Below are positions 34,810-45,470 of a stretch of DNA of 64,000 nucleotides, in pieces. The stretch covers positions 566,501 through 630,500 of the forward strand of contig JARHVA010003186.1 of the NCBI GenBank assembly GCA_037957365.1. The letters are read 5' to 3'. The position numbers and the translations under genes were made by a program. This DNA comes from Torreya grandis. Its lineage: Eukaryota > Streptophyta > Pinopsida > Cupressales > Taxaceae. Under the pieces are notes generated by a model, which was not told the DNA's origin, ran no database searches, and saw nothing but the letters and a program-made list of their open reading frames with translations. Position 1 is the stretch's first letter. Every line of letters begins with the position of its first letter.

Positions 34810-35012
34810 ATCTTACCATGAATCAATGTTATCCTCTTTAATAACTTGAAATAGACTATAAATCGAGTCTCTCAAAGAAATTCTCACTTTTATATGACTT
34901 CACACACTTGCAATCACCTATGTAAGCTTCTCAATAACTTGCAATCTCTATGTAGACTTCTCTCTCACAAACTATAACACATATTGAGTATTTACCATAA
35001 GTAAAATACCTT

Positions 35013-35280
35013 GATATGATACTGCTTGGTGTAAACACAAAGATAAGGTGACCATTTAAGGTCTATCTTTATCTCTAATGTTGCAATAGTTTCAACATCC
35101 CTGGACACACGTGCACATTTTTTCAAATAATTGATTATCACATTAAAAAGATTATATTAATGAATTTCACATAGTATAATATAAATTATACTCTCAAACA
35201 CACACTCACACTCACACATGACTCTACAATATTATTTCAATACATTAAAGAGTTTTATACTCTCAAACAGTTCCCCCTAA
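35013..35280 (-). repeat. Probable LTR with primer-site-like and purine-tract-like edges
   Basis: Sense start TGTTTGAGAGTATAAAACTC (at 35269) and end ACACCA (35027), 243 bp, TG...CA. It is followed by AGCAGTATCATATC (10 of 14 bases as in AGTGGTATCAGAGC) and preceded by TTTAGGGGGAAC. It fits the 5' LTR of the chromovirus-like gag to its left. Only one copy is present, so the call rests on end motifs. Confidence 0.4.
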
Positions 35281-35479
35281 ACTGATATGACTCTCTATTA
35301 TGCTCTTGGAGAGTTTTGCTCCTTCACCAACTTATCTCTCCTCAAAAACTCTAAAAAACATCCATTTATTTCCCTCATATATAATTATTAACATACATAT
35401 ATTCATATGGTATCTACTTAAATTAATATACCTCCACATAACATATAATAGTTAGGTGGCCTTCAATTTGCAAGATCTA

Positions 35480-36720
35480 CACCTGACTGTCATAAAGTAT
35501 CAAAATTGTTAAGTGACATTTCAAGCTAAATGATAGTTAAAAATCACCATAAATTCAATGTCTTTAATAAAATTGATATGAAATTTGAAACAAAACTTAT
35601 ATACTATATTTTCCATAATCCCTCAAAATTTCATCATCTAAATCTTAATACACATTACTACAAGTTACTGCTTGTAAAGAACAACATTGTCAATTGATGT
35701 AGATTACAAATGACATTCCCAACAAGAATGGTAGTTAATAAAACTTTTGTAAATTTAAATATGTGAATTTAAATGATATTAAATTTAAAAAATATAAATA
35801 TTACTAAAATTCATATAAACCCACTAAATTTAGTAGCCTAATGCTTATCACAGCTCTACTACAAGGTAATGAACCATTAGGCTACATAGATGCATCTGGT
35901 TGAGTGACAATCATAAAACCTACCAAAACTTTTCTACCACTTATCTAATTGATCTAAAATTTGTAACACACATTATATGATATATTTTTTATCACTGATC
36001 CAAATTTTTCATTCTAATTCTTAATTAAAATATTCTGCATAATCATGAACCTTATGTAGATTGGACAAATGCATCTTCTAGTTGAATGACAGTTACAAAA
36101 ACTATCATAACTTTGGCATAACTTATCCAATTGAGTTTAAATTTATAACATAAATTTTATATTATAATTCCTATCACCACCTAAAATTTTGTGACCTAAC
36201 TCATACCATAGGTATTTAAAAATGGCATGAACCTTATGCCTAGTGATATAGGCATAGCCTAAGAGAAATAACCAAAACATTTCCATAGTAACTCTAAAGA
36301 TCTAAAAAAAATTATAGATATTTTAGGAGTCATATTATATGAACCCACAAAATTTCATCTTCTAATTAATTTTGAAATATTACTAAAAGGAAACCTCTTT
36401 CTAGGGTAATAGTTGGTATACCTCTATGGTGACTCTAAATGATTTGAAATTTTAGGTAGAGTTTTTAAGTGTGAGTTTATATTATCCCACCAAGTTTTAT
36501 TATCCAATTCCTTCCACATATTTACTAAAATTAAGGAAACTTATTACTAGTGTAACAATTGGTATTTTTTTCAATAGCTACAAATGGTCTAAAAATTGGT
36601 ACAAGTGTTTTAAGTTTCATATTATATGACCCCATAAGTTTTCATCAACTAATTCTTATCTTAGTTGAGGAACCATTTCTGACAAGTGTATGTGACTAAA
36701 TAGTCCCTATAGGCTTCAAA
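35480..36720. repeat. Highly diverged tandem array, units about 140-200 bp
   Basis: A motif near AAAATTTCATCATCTAATTC recurs at about 35625, 35826, 36002, 36184, 36349, 36491 and 36636. Around it each unit has versions of GGCATGAACCTTATG, TGACAGTTAxAAA and TTATATTATxTxACCC. Units are too diverged for a reliable consensus by eye. Confidence 0.6.
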
Positions 36721-37489
36721 GAAATAGTCAAAAGATCTATGAGCTTTTTTATTGTATAGGAATACTTTTACAACATTAAAAGAGGTAAATAATCTCACAC
36801 AAATAATGCCACAACCCAAAAATCAAGAGAAAAACACATCGTACTCTATTTTTGGTTGATCGATGGTCTAGTGGTTGTACAAGGAGTGGTTGTACTTCCT
36901 CTATTGAGAGTCATATCATTGGGGTTGGGATGATTGATAGTGGTTTTAGATACATCCCACATCTCATAAATAGGGATTACAATTTTGATTTGAGTACTGT
37001 AGTGAGTATAGTTGTAGGATTGATAATCTACATTGGTTTCAAAATTAAAGTTTTTCCAACTTACCAATGAAGCTTCATAAAAGTTAAGTTTGATCCTTTT
37101 ATAGATTTCTAGACCAAGATATCTACCTAGGCCCTACCCAAACATATTATGGGTTTATACATATACCCATAGAAAGAATGGAATGAGAAGGGGAGATGGA
37201 TAAAATAGAAATAAGGAGAAAAAAAAGTGAAATGAAAAATATGGAATTCCTTCACATTAAGTTCACCAATTTTTTTGCATACAAATAGCATGAATTAAAC
37301 TATGCAATCAACTTCCCAAGGTCTAGCCAAGATAACCAACATAATGGATGGATGATAGGTGATGGCTAGAAGTATGTATTGGGATGATTCTTGGGTGGTA
37401 TGTAATTTAGGATGATGAGAGGAAAATGATTCTTGTGATAGAACCATAAGACTTGTACAATACATTACTTGTTAAGAGCATTTAGCTGA
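36721..37489. other. Unassigned AT-rich stretch
   Basis: Two overlapping opposite ORFs of about 72 codons (36846-37070) have no recognisable content. A box-A-like TGGTCTAGTGGTTG at 36866 hints at a tRNA-derived repeat, but no box B could be found. Confidence 0.3.
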
Positions 37490-37850
37490 GTAGAAATAGA
37501 TCTCTAAGGTCCTTCAATGTCTAAAATAATAAGGAGGTGAAGTTTCTAATCAATATTGGGAGTGGTGAGATGAGGATGGTTAGGTTTAATAACTCAAGGT
37601 ATGAGATTAAATCTATTAGTTTGAATACACCTAGTCGATTTCATAAATAAATGTGAATTATATATGATGAGGCTAGACTTGAGAAGAAGAAATGGGGTGA
37701 AGGTGAGGATCTAGACTTCAATCACATTATATTAACAACCTCAATTTTTGGGGAGGATGATAATGTGTAGATAAATAATTTTATATTATTATTCTAGGGA
37801 ACTAATAGTGTTGATGATGATATGGGTAATCATGTAAAACCTCAAGTCTC
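37490..37850 (+). pseudogene. Unidentified plus-strand coding-like remnant
   Basis: A frame with few stops reads EVKFLINIGSGEMRMVRFNN, then ARLEKKKWGEGEDLDFNHII and FGEDDN. Acidic and basic residues are mixed unlike the AT-driven background translations. I recognise no family. It lies between the decayed satellite-like array and Copia-2. Confidence 0.3.
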
Positions 37851-37973
37851 AAGTTGGAACTAATATTTGTTTTTTTATTGATTATAGGACCACGTGCTTT
37901 AACACTAGGGAAAACACCTTCTCTAAAAAGATCAGGTGTCTCAAAAAGTGTCATCCAAAGGATACAAGGAAAA

Positions 37974-38008
37974 GTGTAAGTGTATGATATTTTATTTTAA
38001 ATGTTTTA
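37974..38008. repeat. 35 bp flanking direct repeat of Copia-2, left copy
   Basis: Begins GTGTAAGTGTATGATATT and ends AAATGTTTTA directly before the LTR. It matches 44654-44688 at 32 of 35 positions. Confidence 0.75.
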
Positions 38009-38397
38009 TGATAACACATGAACCAATTAGGTTGAATCTTGTGCCCACATAGGTGGGTCCATAAGCATTTTATTAATAATGTAAATCAAATGCAATATAA
38101 GGGTGCCTTTACTCTACTAACCCTTTTACAAAGACAAATCAATCTTTTATAGGTTTTACCCATGACCGATAAAACCAACTAATCCTATAACCAACTATTT
38201 ATGGGAATTTAACCTGTAAGGTATTTCTAGATTAATTAACTCAAAAACATATAAAACTACCTAAACAAAAACCTAAGTAAATTTATTTATGGGGGTATCT
38301 TAATTAAAAGATGCATGCCCCATTTAAAATTATTAATTTATTATAACCTACCAAAAATCCTAAGCTAATGTTAAGAATTTTAACAAGTCCTTAAAAA
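38009..38397 (-). repeat. 3' LTR of Copia-2
   Basis: Sense end TGTTATCA (plus-strand start TGATAACAC). It shares with the other LTR the blocks AACCAATTAGGTTGAATCTT, ACCAACTAATCCTATAACC and AAAAGATGCATGCCCCATTT. The sense start appears as TTTTTAAGGACTTG, so the terminal TG is not seen. Confidence 0.88.
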
Positions 38398-38411
38398 CCC
38401 CCCTATGATAC
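38398..38411 (-). other. Polypurine tract of Copia-2
   Basis: Sense TATCATAGGGGGG just before the 3' LTR. Confidence 0.7.
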
Positions 38412-38439
38412 AAAGTTAGGTCTTTGGACACATACCAAG

Positions 38440-38868
38440 CATTTTTCTAAATTTTTCAAATTTGATTCTGTTAAGGGGTTTTTTGAAAATATCAGTTGTC
38501 TGATCAACAATTGGGCAATATATCATATCAAGAGATTTATTCACCACCATCATTCATAGATAATTATATTTGACATCCATATGTTTTTTTTGGCATGAAA
38601 CACTGGATTCTTGGACATCTTGATTGCACTCTGATTATCAATGTATAGCTGTGTAGGAGCAATCTAAGAAACCTAAAAATCTTCAATAATATGTTATAAC
38701 TAAAAAAATTATATAGAATCATCCCATTCTAAAATTTACTCTGATTCTATTGATGAATTTACCATTGTATCCTACTTTTTACAATACCAAGCAATGGCAA
38801 CTAATCCCATATTCATAGTGTATCCTATTGTGGACACTCTGTCATCCACACATCTACCAAAATATACA
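38440..38868 (-). pseudogene. Copia-2 RNase H remnant
   Basis: The minus strand holds fragments such as KSRCPRIQCFMPKKTYGCQI, a decayed form of the S-x-K-x-P-V-F-H-x-x-x-K-H motif at the end of Copia RNase H. Catalytic residues cannot be followed. Confidence 0.55.
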
Positions 38869-39819
38869 TCATAATATATATAGTGTAAATGTTAGTTTTA
38901 ATTTATTGTTGATATAGTATTCAGGGCCATATTTTTTCATTTCTTTAAGGTAATGAAGTACTCTTTTTGTTGTATGCCAATGAATTTCTCTAGGCTCATG
39001 CATAAACCTAGACAAAATTCCAATTGAAAATGATATATCGACCCTGGTAGTCATAAAATATATCAAACCTCCCACCAATTTTATATATTTGGTTCCATCA
39101 AAAAATTCACTACCATCATCCTTAGACAATTTTAAGTTACTTTCCATGGGAGTGAGGGCAGGTTTGCAATCATTCATGCCTAACCTATCTAATAACTCAG
39201 AAATATACTTAGTCTGTGAAATGAAAATACAATGCTATTTTTGAGTTACCTTTATGCCTATATAGTAATGAATAAGTCCATGTTCTATCATCTCAAACCC
39301 ATATTTAAATTCATTATTCATAGACTTATTATGGGTTTCATCATTGCTTGTGATAAATAAGTCATCGACATAGAGAACAAGTATTACCAATTTCTTACCC
39401 TGCACTCAAAAATAAAGAGTATCATAAAATTCACTAAATTTAAAAATAATGTATTTCAAGTATGAATCCATTTTCTCATACCAAGCCCTAGGTGCTTATT
39501 TGAGCCCATACAAAGCTTTTATCAATTTACATACTTTGTGTTATGCACCCACCTATTCAAAACCTAGAGGTTGTCTCATGTATACTTCTTCCTATAAATC
39601 ACCATTTAAAAAATCACTTTTAACATCCATCTAATGTACTTTCCAACCATGTTGTGCTACTAAGGCAAGTACCATATGAATAGTGTGCCATTTTGTAGTT
39701 GGTGCAAATGTTTCCTCATAATCAATACCTTCTTGTTATGCATATCCTTTCACAATAAGTCTTGCCTTATGTTTATCAATAGAGCCATATAATTTATACT
39801 TAGTCTTATAAACCCATTT
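38869..39819 (-). pseudogene. Copia-2 reverse transcriptase, C-terminal two thirds
   Basis: An open 102 residues (38869-39177): MNDCKPALTPMESNLKLSKD, LVGGLIYFMTTRVDISFSIG, ILSRFMHEPREIHWHTTKRV. Upstream, after stops, VLYVDDLFI (near 39360-39385) gives the catalytic motif, then ALYGLK and APRAWYEKMDSYL to its right. KARLVVKGYAQ-type motifs near 39740-39780 connect to the N-terminal part. Confidence 0.85.
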
Positions 39820-40257
39820 TCATCCTATGGGTTGAACATGTGAATAAGTATCAACCAAAACCCAAGTATTATTATTTATTATTACATCATATTCACTTTG
39901 CATTGCCTCTTGCCAAACATGTTCAGTAGAAGCCTCCTCAAATGTAGATGGCTTAGTAGAAGAAGTAGTAACAACCATTGCATAGTTCACCAATTTAAAA
40001 TAACTCATAGGACTTTTTAATCCAACTTCATCTAATTTCAAGTCAGAAAAAGTACTTTGCTCCCATTTTGGATACTTAGTCAAATTATTCAAATCAGGAA
40101 TACTAGAATTCTCATCATGTGCACTATTCAAAGGAAGACTTAGAGAATTTTCAACAATTTTTAAATCATAAACATATGAATTATTAGATGAAGGATAGAA
40201 AAGTGAAGGGATTTGAGTCTCATATGACAACCTTGAAGAATTATCCCCATTATTCAA
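39820..40257 (-). CDS. Copia-2 RT N-terminal and upstream linker segment
   Basis: 145 residues open. The last third, FEEASTEHVWQEAMQSEYDV then NNNTWVLVDTYSHVQPIG, is the conserved RT entry of plant Copia elements. The first two thirds are the Ser/Asn/Asp-rich variable linker from integrase. Confidence 0.8.
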   Translation of the reverse strand: MNNGDNSSRLSYETQIPSLFYPSSNNSYVYDLKIVENSLSLPLNSAHDENSSIPDLNNLTKYPKWEQSTFSDLKLDEVGLKSPMSYFKLVNYAMVVTTSSTKPSTFEEASTEHVWQEAMQSEYDVIINNNTWVLVDTYSHVQPIG

Positions 40258-40439
40258 ACCCTTATCTCATTTTGCATTTTTCCTCTCTAACCTATCAAGT
40301 TGAGAATCAATCTCTGTAGTGTTTATGGTCCCAAACTCATCAAATATTACATCCTAACTCACTATTAATTTTCATGTATCCTATGTAAGCACATTATCCA
40401 TTTTTATTTTTAGAATATCCAAGAAAGATGCATTTTTGA

Positions 40440-41100
40440 CTTCATGGTTCTAAATTAGTTCTATGTTCAGTGGGAACTAAAGCAAAATAAAGGCATCCAA
40501 AAACTTTCAAGTGTTTAACTTTTAGTTTAAACCCATACTAAGCCTCATATGGAGTTTTTCCCAAAAGTGCAGTTATGGGGGACCTATTTCTCAACTACAC
40601 TGCAGTACCAATGGCTTCTACCCAAAACTTAGCATCAAGTTGTTTATAGTGTAACATAACATGTGTTGTGCCCTCTAAAGTTCTATTCAATCATTCAAAT
40701 ACTCCATTATACTTTAGAGTGTAAGCATTATTGTATTATCAATGAATAACATGTTTTTGATAATAATCTAAAAACTCATTCAAAGTATACTCACCACCAT
40801 TATCTAAACAAAGAGTGCCTAAGTGTGAACTTATTTATTTTTCAACTAAGTGTAACTAATCAACAAACTTGGTAAAAACTTTTTATTTGTTTTTTATGAA
40901 AAGCACCCAAGTCATCCTAGAAAAATCATCAATAAACAACACAAAATATCTACACCCACCAATGGATGACTTCTTCATGTCACATACATCACTATGAACT
41001 AATTACAAACATCTGTTAGCTCGCTATGAAGAGTTTTTGGGAAATTTTTCTTGATTCTGTTTACCCAAAACACATGATTCATAAAGAATACTATATTTGA
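40440..41100 (-). pseudogene. Copia-2 integrase core, decayed
   Basis: Fragments in order: [20 protein letters not shown] (Asp), LGTLCLDNGGEYTLNEFLDY (Asp), YNGVFE and LNRTLEGTTHVMLHY (Glu), KFWVEAIGTAV, RSPITALLGKTPYEA, HLKVFGCLYFALVP. DDE residues remain, with several stops between them. Confidence 0.82.
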
Positions 41101-41134
41101 AAAAAGTGGGTAATCCACTCACCATACCATATAT

Positions 41135-41326
41135 TTTTAAGTCTATTAAAGAGTGAATATTCAAATGTCCATAGTAGAGATGCCATAACCATTATGTAGA
41201 CATAGTACATATACCTATGTCAACAACTAGTTTTAAGTCTACTAAAGAGTGAATATTCAAATGTCCATAGTAGAGATGCCATAACCATTATGTAGACATA
41301 GTACATATACCTATGTCAATAACTAC
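41135..41326 (-). repeat. 96 bp tandem duplication over the Copia-2 GAG-pre-integrase motif
   Basis: Copies 41135-41230 and 41231-41326 differ at only two or three bases. In sense they encode YGHLNIHSL(I/V)DLK, the second His of the H-x-H zinc motif. The period is 32 codons, so the frame is kept. Confidence 0.85.
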
Positions 41327-41614
41327 TGCTAGTTCCACTATGGGAAGAAGCACTTTATAATGTAATCTAACCAAGTTTCCATCTCCATATCTTGTATACA
41401 TGGTTTTGTAACCATCCTTCACTAAATTAATGTAAATGAGCCCATTTTCAATCACAATTTGATAACCTTTATTTTGAATAGTTACCAAGGAAAGAAGATA
41501 TTTCCTCAATGTGGGAACATACCAAACATCCTCCAAGAATTTTATAGATCCATTAGGAAGAAGAATTTGAATATATCCAAGTCCTAGTGGAGTATGCATA
41601 AAATTATCTACCAA
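41288..41614 (-). CDS. Copia-2 protease C-terminal and GAG-pre-integrase entry
   Basis: 108 residues open, with GYIQILLPNGSIKFLEDVWY, VPTLRKYLLSLVTIQNKGYQ and IVIENGLIYI, the conserved V-x-D-V-x-Y-V-P-x-L-x-x-N-L-x-S stretch after the protease site. It enters the duplicated zinc-motif region at its C-terminus. Confidence 0.8.
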   Translation of the reverse strand: MVDNFMHTPLGLGYIQILLPNGSIKFLEDVWYVPTLRKYLLSLVTIQNKGYQIVIENGLIYINLVKDGYKTMYTRYGDGNLVRLHYKVLLPIVELAVVIDIGICTMST

Positions 41615-41659
41615 GAAAATTGGAGAGAGAGAAGCTTCTTTGCAATTCCAAAATAAGTC

Positions 41660-41930
41660 TCACCTAAATGTCATGTGTTTGGTTACTCTTGTGTCTAAAA
41701 CCCATACATCTATGAGCTCATCTCTAGCATCATATTTCATATAATCAATGCACCCTAAAGTAGTGAATGTAGTTTCATAAGCAACATTGGTACACTCATC
41801 ATAGTCATGATCAACATATTGAGCAAAGTTATACTTAGTCACTTTTTGTGGCCTCTAAATTTTGTTAAAAGGAATCCTACACTGAGAGCCAATGTGACCA
41901 AATTTTCCATATCTATCTCACTAAATGTTT
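41660..41930 (-). pseudogene. Copia-2 zinc knuckle remnant and protease active site
   Basis: The open segment 41660-41842 ends VWVLDTRVTKHMTFR, corresponding to W-I-L-D-S-G-A-T-x-H-M-T: the catalytic Asp is present, but the D-S/T-G triplet reads DTR. Upstream, near 41878-41925, YGKFGHIGSQCRIP is the second half of a CCHC knuckle whose first cysteines are lost. Confidence 0.75.
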
Positions 41931-41991
41931 GATCTACCTTGACCTCTACCCCTATAAGAGTTATGACTATGTCCTCTATCACTTGTCTCAT

Positions 41992-42754
41992 TTAAATGAT
42001 AATGGATAGATTATTTTTTATTTGAATAACCCCTACCTCTATTTTGATAACTACCTCATCTATAACCTTGACCCCCTCTATAACTATTCCCTCTATTGTT
42101 TTGATGACTAGAAGAAGATGAACTAGGCTTAGATTATGAAACATGGGATTATTTAATTTTTTTGGATTTCTTGGGTAGAGAGAGGTCATGTTGGATGATT
42201 AACTTATCTAAATTGTCAAAAGTGATGCCTATGATCTTTTCAGAGACATGCAACATTTATACAAATTTCCCATAAGACCCAAGTAGTCCTTTTAATACAG
42301 TAGTGACTATGAGATCATCATCTAATTTTCCAAACCCAGCCTTAGTGTACTAAGTAATAATGTTATTCAAATTAGACATATATTCCCCCATGTCCCCATC
42401 ATCCTCTAATGACAAAGTAAATAACTGCATATGAATGTCTATCTTCTTATGTTTAGGTTTCTTATCATACAAATTAGACAATGTTTTCCATGTATTATAA
42501 CTATGAGGAGAAGTTTCAATATGAATATAAGTATCATTAGTACAACAATATTTAATTAGTGCTAAGGCCTTAGAATCACACAAATTGAATGTATCAAGTT
42601 TAGCCTATTTTGTTAGCAATGTGGGATTTTCATTCTTAACAATATCTCATAACTCATTAAAGACTAAAGTATCTTCCATCAAACGTTTCTAATCTGAATA
42701 ATTATAAATCATTAATCTATCACCATCTAAAAGTAAATTCTAAATCTTTGGCAT
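41992..42754 (-). pseudogene. Copia-2 Gag, decayed
   Basis: Begins at an ATG at 42752-42754. The readable part (42350-42583) has ALALIKYCCTNDTYIHIETS, YNTWKTLSNLYDKKPKHKKI and MQLFTLSLEDDGDMGEYMSN, the Copia gag pattern (W-x-x-L-x-x-x-Y, L-x-x-L-x-M-x-E-G-x-S). A basic segment (41992-42189) precedes the knuckle. Stops occur at several places. Confidence 0.78.
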
Positions 42755-44250
42755 CTTGAAAGAAATTCAAGTGTGACAAGAAAAAGTGAGTGTGACTTAA
42801 TGCAAAAGAGAATGCAAATAACACCACATACACCACACTTCACAAATAGCACATTGCACAAAACACTTGCTTCTACGAGGTTTTGCACTTAACCTCCGTG
42901 TAGAGCAAAACAAAGATATTTTGATGGGTTTTACACTTAACCACACCAAAAAATCAAAAATACACCTTTATTTTTCCAAAGTACAACCTTATTCCACCAA
43001 GTACACCCTTATTTTTCCACAATAATGTAAAAAAAATAGAATTCAACTCCCTTTTTTTGACTTTGAAAACAACTTTATACAATATGTATGTGTTTCACAA
43101 CTTTCAAAGCATACAAAAAAGAATTAAAAAGGCAATATTCTTTTTACAAAAATATATTCTAAAAAAAATTCTTCCAAAAAGAAGAGATTTGAACCCTTGA
43201 CCTCCTCCTTTCAAGCTCTTCACAAAATGTCCTGTTCCAATTGCTTTAAGAGCATTCACAAGTCATAATATCAAAAATTTATATATAAACTTGATTTTTT
43301 CTATGTGTAAAATTTAAAAAATGCATGGGCTTGTAAAATCTAATTTATTTGAGAAGATTTATCCAAATTAAATAAATTATTTTCCTTTCTTTTAGTGGGA
43401 CCTTCCTTAACCCTAAAATTTTTCAAATAACTATTGAAAAACTTTACAGAATAAAATAATTATTTCCATACAAATTTTTTTTTCATTGTTAAGCTTAAGT
43501 TTCTAATGCCATGGCTGCCAAAACAAAAATCTAAAATTGCTCTTTCACTATTAGAAACCATATAAATCCATATAGGGGCATAGAATAGGAAATTTTGATC
43601 AGTTTGAACTAGATTTCAAAAGTTTTAATGAACTATAGCAGATTTGGGAAGAGTTTCAATGCTAGGAAGTCATACCAAGACAAAAAAAAGGATCATACAA
43701 CACATAAAAATAGCCCAGGTTTAGCTCATATGCATTTGATAATATTTTTGGGAAATTAAATACTAATTTTTAGATTAAAAATTGAGCAAAATGAACTAGA
43801 AAAAAATGGCAGCCATACTTCTCATGCACAGAGGTTTTCAGAATGTAAAATTCCATACAAATGGTATTTTTGTAGATTTTAGGGTCTTTAAATCAGATTA
43901 GATTAAATAACAAGCTTCAAAACTATGTAAAATGGAGAATCTGAGTTCTAAGCATGAAGAACTATTTAGGGAAATGACCATACAAAGCCATACATGGGCT
44001 TATTCTTATATATATTTAATATAGGCCATAAAAAAATAATGTAAAATATTTGAAAAATTAAATATTTTAATAATTTTTCAAAATTCAACATTAACCAAAG
44101 GTTCAAATGGGTAAGCCAAAATTCACAAAAGGCATACCTTCACTGTATTCACCTAATATTCCAATTTGACTTCACTGAGGCCTTTTTATTTCCATGTGAA
44201 TGAACTTTTCACCTTGTCCTTCACCCAGATTCATCGTGATTCCAATTACC
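42755..44250 (-). other. Long leader of Copia-2
   Basis: About 1.5 kb without ORFs between primer site and gag, long for Copia. It contains a tRNA-like segment at 43181-43256 and two ACACCCTTATTTTTCCA repeats near 42970-43015. Confidence 0.6.
43181..43256 (-). other. tRNA-like / SINE-head-like segment
   Basis: The minus strand has a box-A-like AAAGCAATTGGAACA and, at tRNA distance, a good box B in AAGGGTTCAAATCTCTT with a 5 bp T-stem (one G:T pair). Total length is about 75 bases. Acceptor and anticodon arms do not close well, so this is not a functional tRNA gene. It resembles the RNA polymerase III head of plant SINEs. Confidence 0.4.
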
Positions 44251-44265
44251 ATGCTCCAATACCAC
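44251..44265 (-). other. Primer binding site of Copia-2
   Basis: Sense GTGGTATTGGAGCAT next to the LTR end TGTTATCA, a two-base variant of the Met-tRNA site TGGTATCAGAGC. Confidence 0.75.
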
Positions 44266-44653
44266 TGATAACACTTGAACCAATTAGGTTGAATCTTGTG
44301 CCCACACAAGTAGGTCCACAATAATTTTATTAATAATGTAAATCAAATACAATATCAGGGTACCTTTACTCTGTTAACCCTTTTACAAAGATAAATCAAT
44401 ATTTTATAGGTTTTACCCATGATCGGTAAAACCAACTAATCCTATAACCAACTATCTATGGGAATTCAACCCATAAGATAGTTCTAAATTAATTAACTCA
44501 AAAACATATAAAGCTACCTAAACATAAAACTAAGTAAATTTATTTATGGGGGTGTCTTAATTAAAAGATGCATGCCCCATTTACAAGTATTAATTTATTC
44601 TAACCTACCAAAAATCCTAAGATAATGTTAAGACTTTGGATAAGTCCTAAAAA
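44266..44653 (-). repeat. 5' LTR of Copia-2
   Basis: Direct repeat of 38009-38397, about 90 percent identical by eye. Confidence 0.88.
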
Positions 44654-44688
44654 GTGTAAGCATATGATATTTTATTTTAAATGTTTTG
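44654..44688. repeat. 35 bp flanking direct repeat of Copia-2, right copy
   Basis: Begins GTGTAAGCATATGATATT and ends AAATGTTTTG. See 37974-38008. Confidence 0.75.
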
Positions 44689-45470
44689 TGAAAATACTCA
44701 TTGTACTTTTGAATCAAGGTTTTAGGATGTTTGTGCTCAGTTTGACAAGGCTTTGGTAGTTTTATTATTTTTGTTGTTTTGGGGAATATTTGACTGAAAT
44801 GAAATCTACTAATTACTGAAAATAAATGATTCAAAGTAAATAATTATAAATAACTTAAACTAAAATTAAATAATTCTTATTTTTTTTATTTTCAACTTAC
44901 TTTTCAATGCATGCAAGGAAAGGAAGCAATATCTACTTTAACAATGTAAATGCTAATTTTAATTTTCTAGATGCAAGCTGCATGTAGTCATTTTTGTGAT
45001 TCTCTAAATGGTATATGAATGAATCTATAATGAAAACTATTTTTTTAATAACATGAAAGTAACACAAAATAATAGTTAGATATTAACAATAAACACCCAA
45101 TACTTCTCTTGCATATGCAAATTAAAACAAGTTTTAGTGTTTCTAAATGAGTGCATACTAATTTAAATGATCTTTTTGGATAAAAATGAATACCTAAATT
45201 CTATTTTTTTGAATTAATAAACTAAAACATCATTTCTAATTTAATTAAACAAATAAAATTAGGAGTAATAAAACACTTTATGATTACCTAGGTTTGACTA
45301 GGGTCTTTTTCTTTGTTTATGTATGAGTTTCCATAAATAAGAACTTGTTTTCAAACTAAAATTTGATAATGGTTACAGCTAAAAGTGTTCTTTTTTTTGT
45401 TTTCCCCAATATTCACCTAGGTTTTAGAATCAAATCTATATACTCTAAAGGAATCTAATTAATGGTTACA
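44689..45470. other. Unassigned AT-rich stretch
   Basis: No ORF, repeat or motif seen apart from poly-A/T runs. It may be the leader of the Gypsy copy whose inverted LTR-like arm follows. Confidence 0.3.

Larger units (their letters stand above)
38009..44653 (-). mobile_element. Copia-2, degenerate Ty1/Copia element
   Basis: LTRs of 388-389 bp (38009-38397, 44266-44653) with matching primer site and polypurine tract, and gag, protease, integrase, RT and RNase H in Copia order on the minus strand. The internal region is about 5.9 kb because of a leader of about 1.5 kb. Stops and frameshifts are in every domain. In place of a 5 bp target duplication it is bounded by a 35 bp direct repeat. Confidence 0.9.

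Noticed and set aside
36846..37070. Overlapping opposite ORFs and a box-A-like TGGTCTAGTGGTTG
   Set aside because: No domain in either ORF, and no box B at tRNA distance, so neither a gene nor a SINE can be supported.
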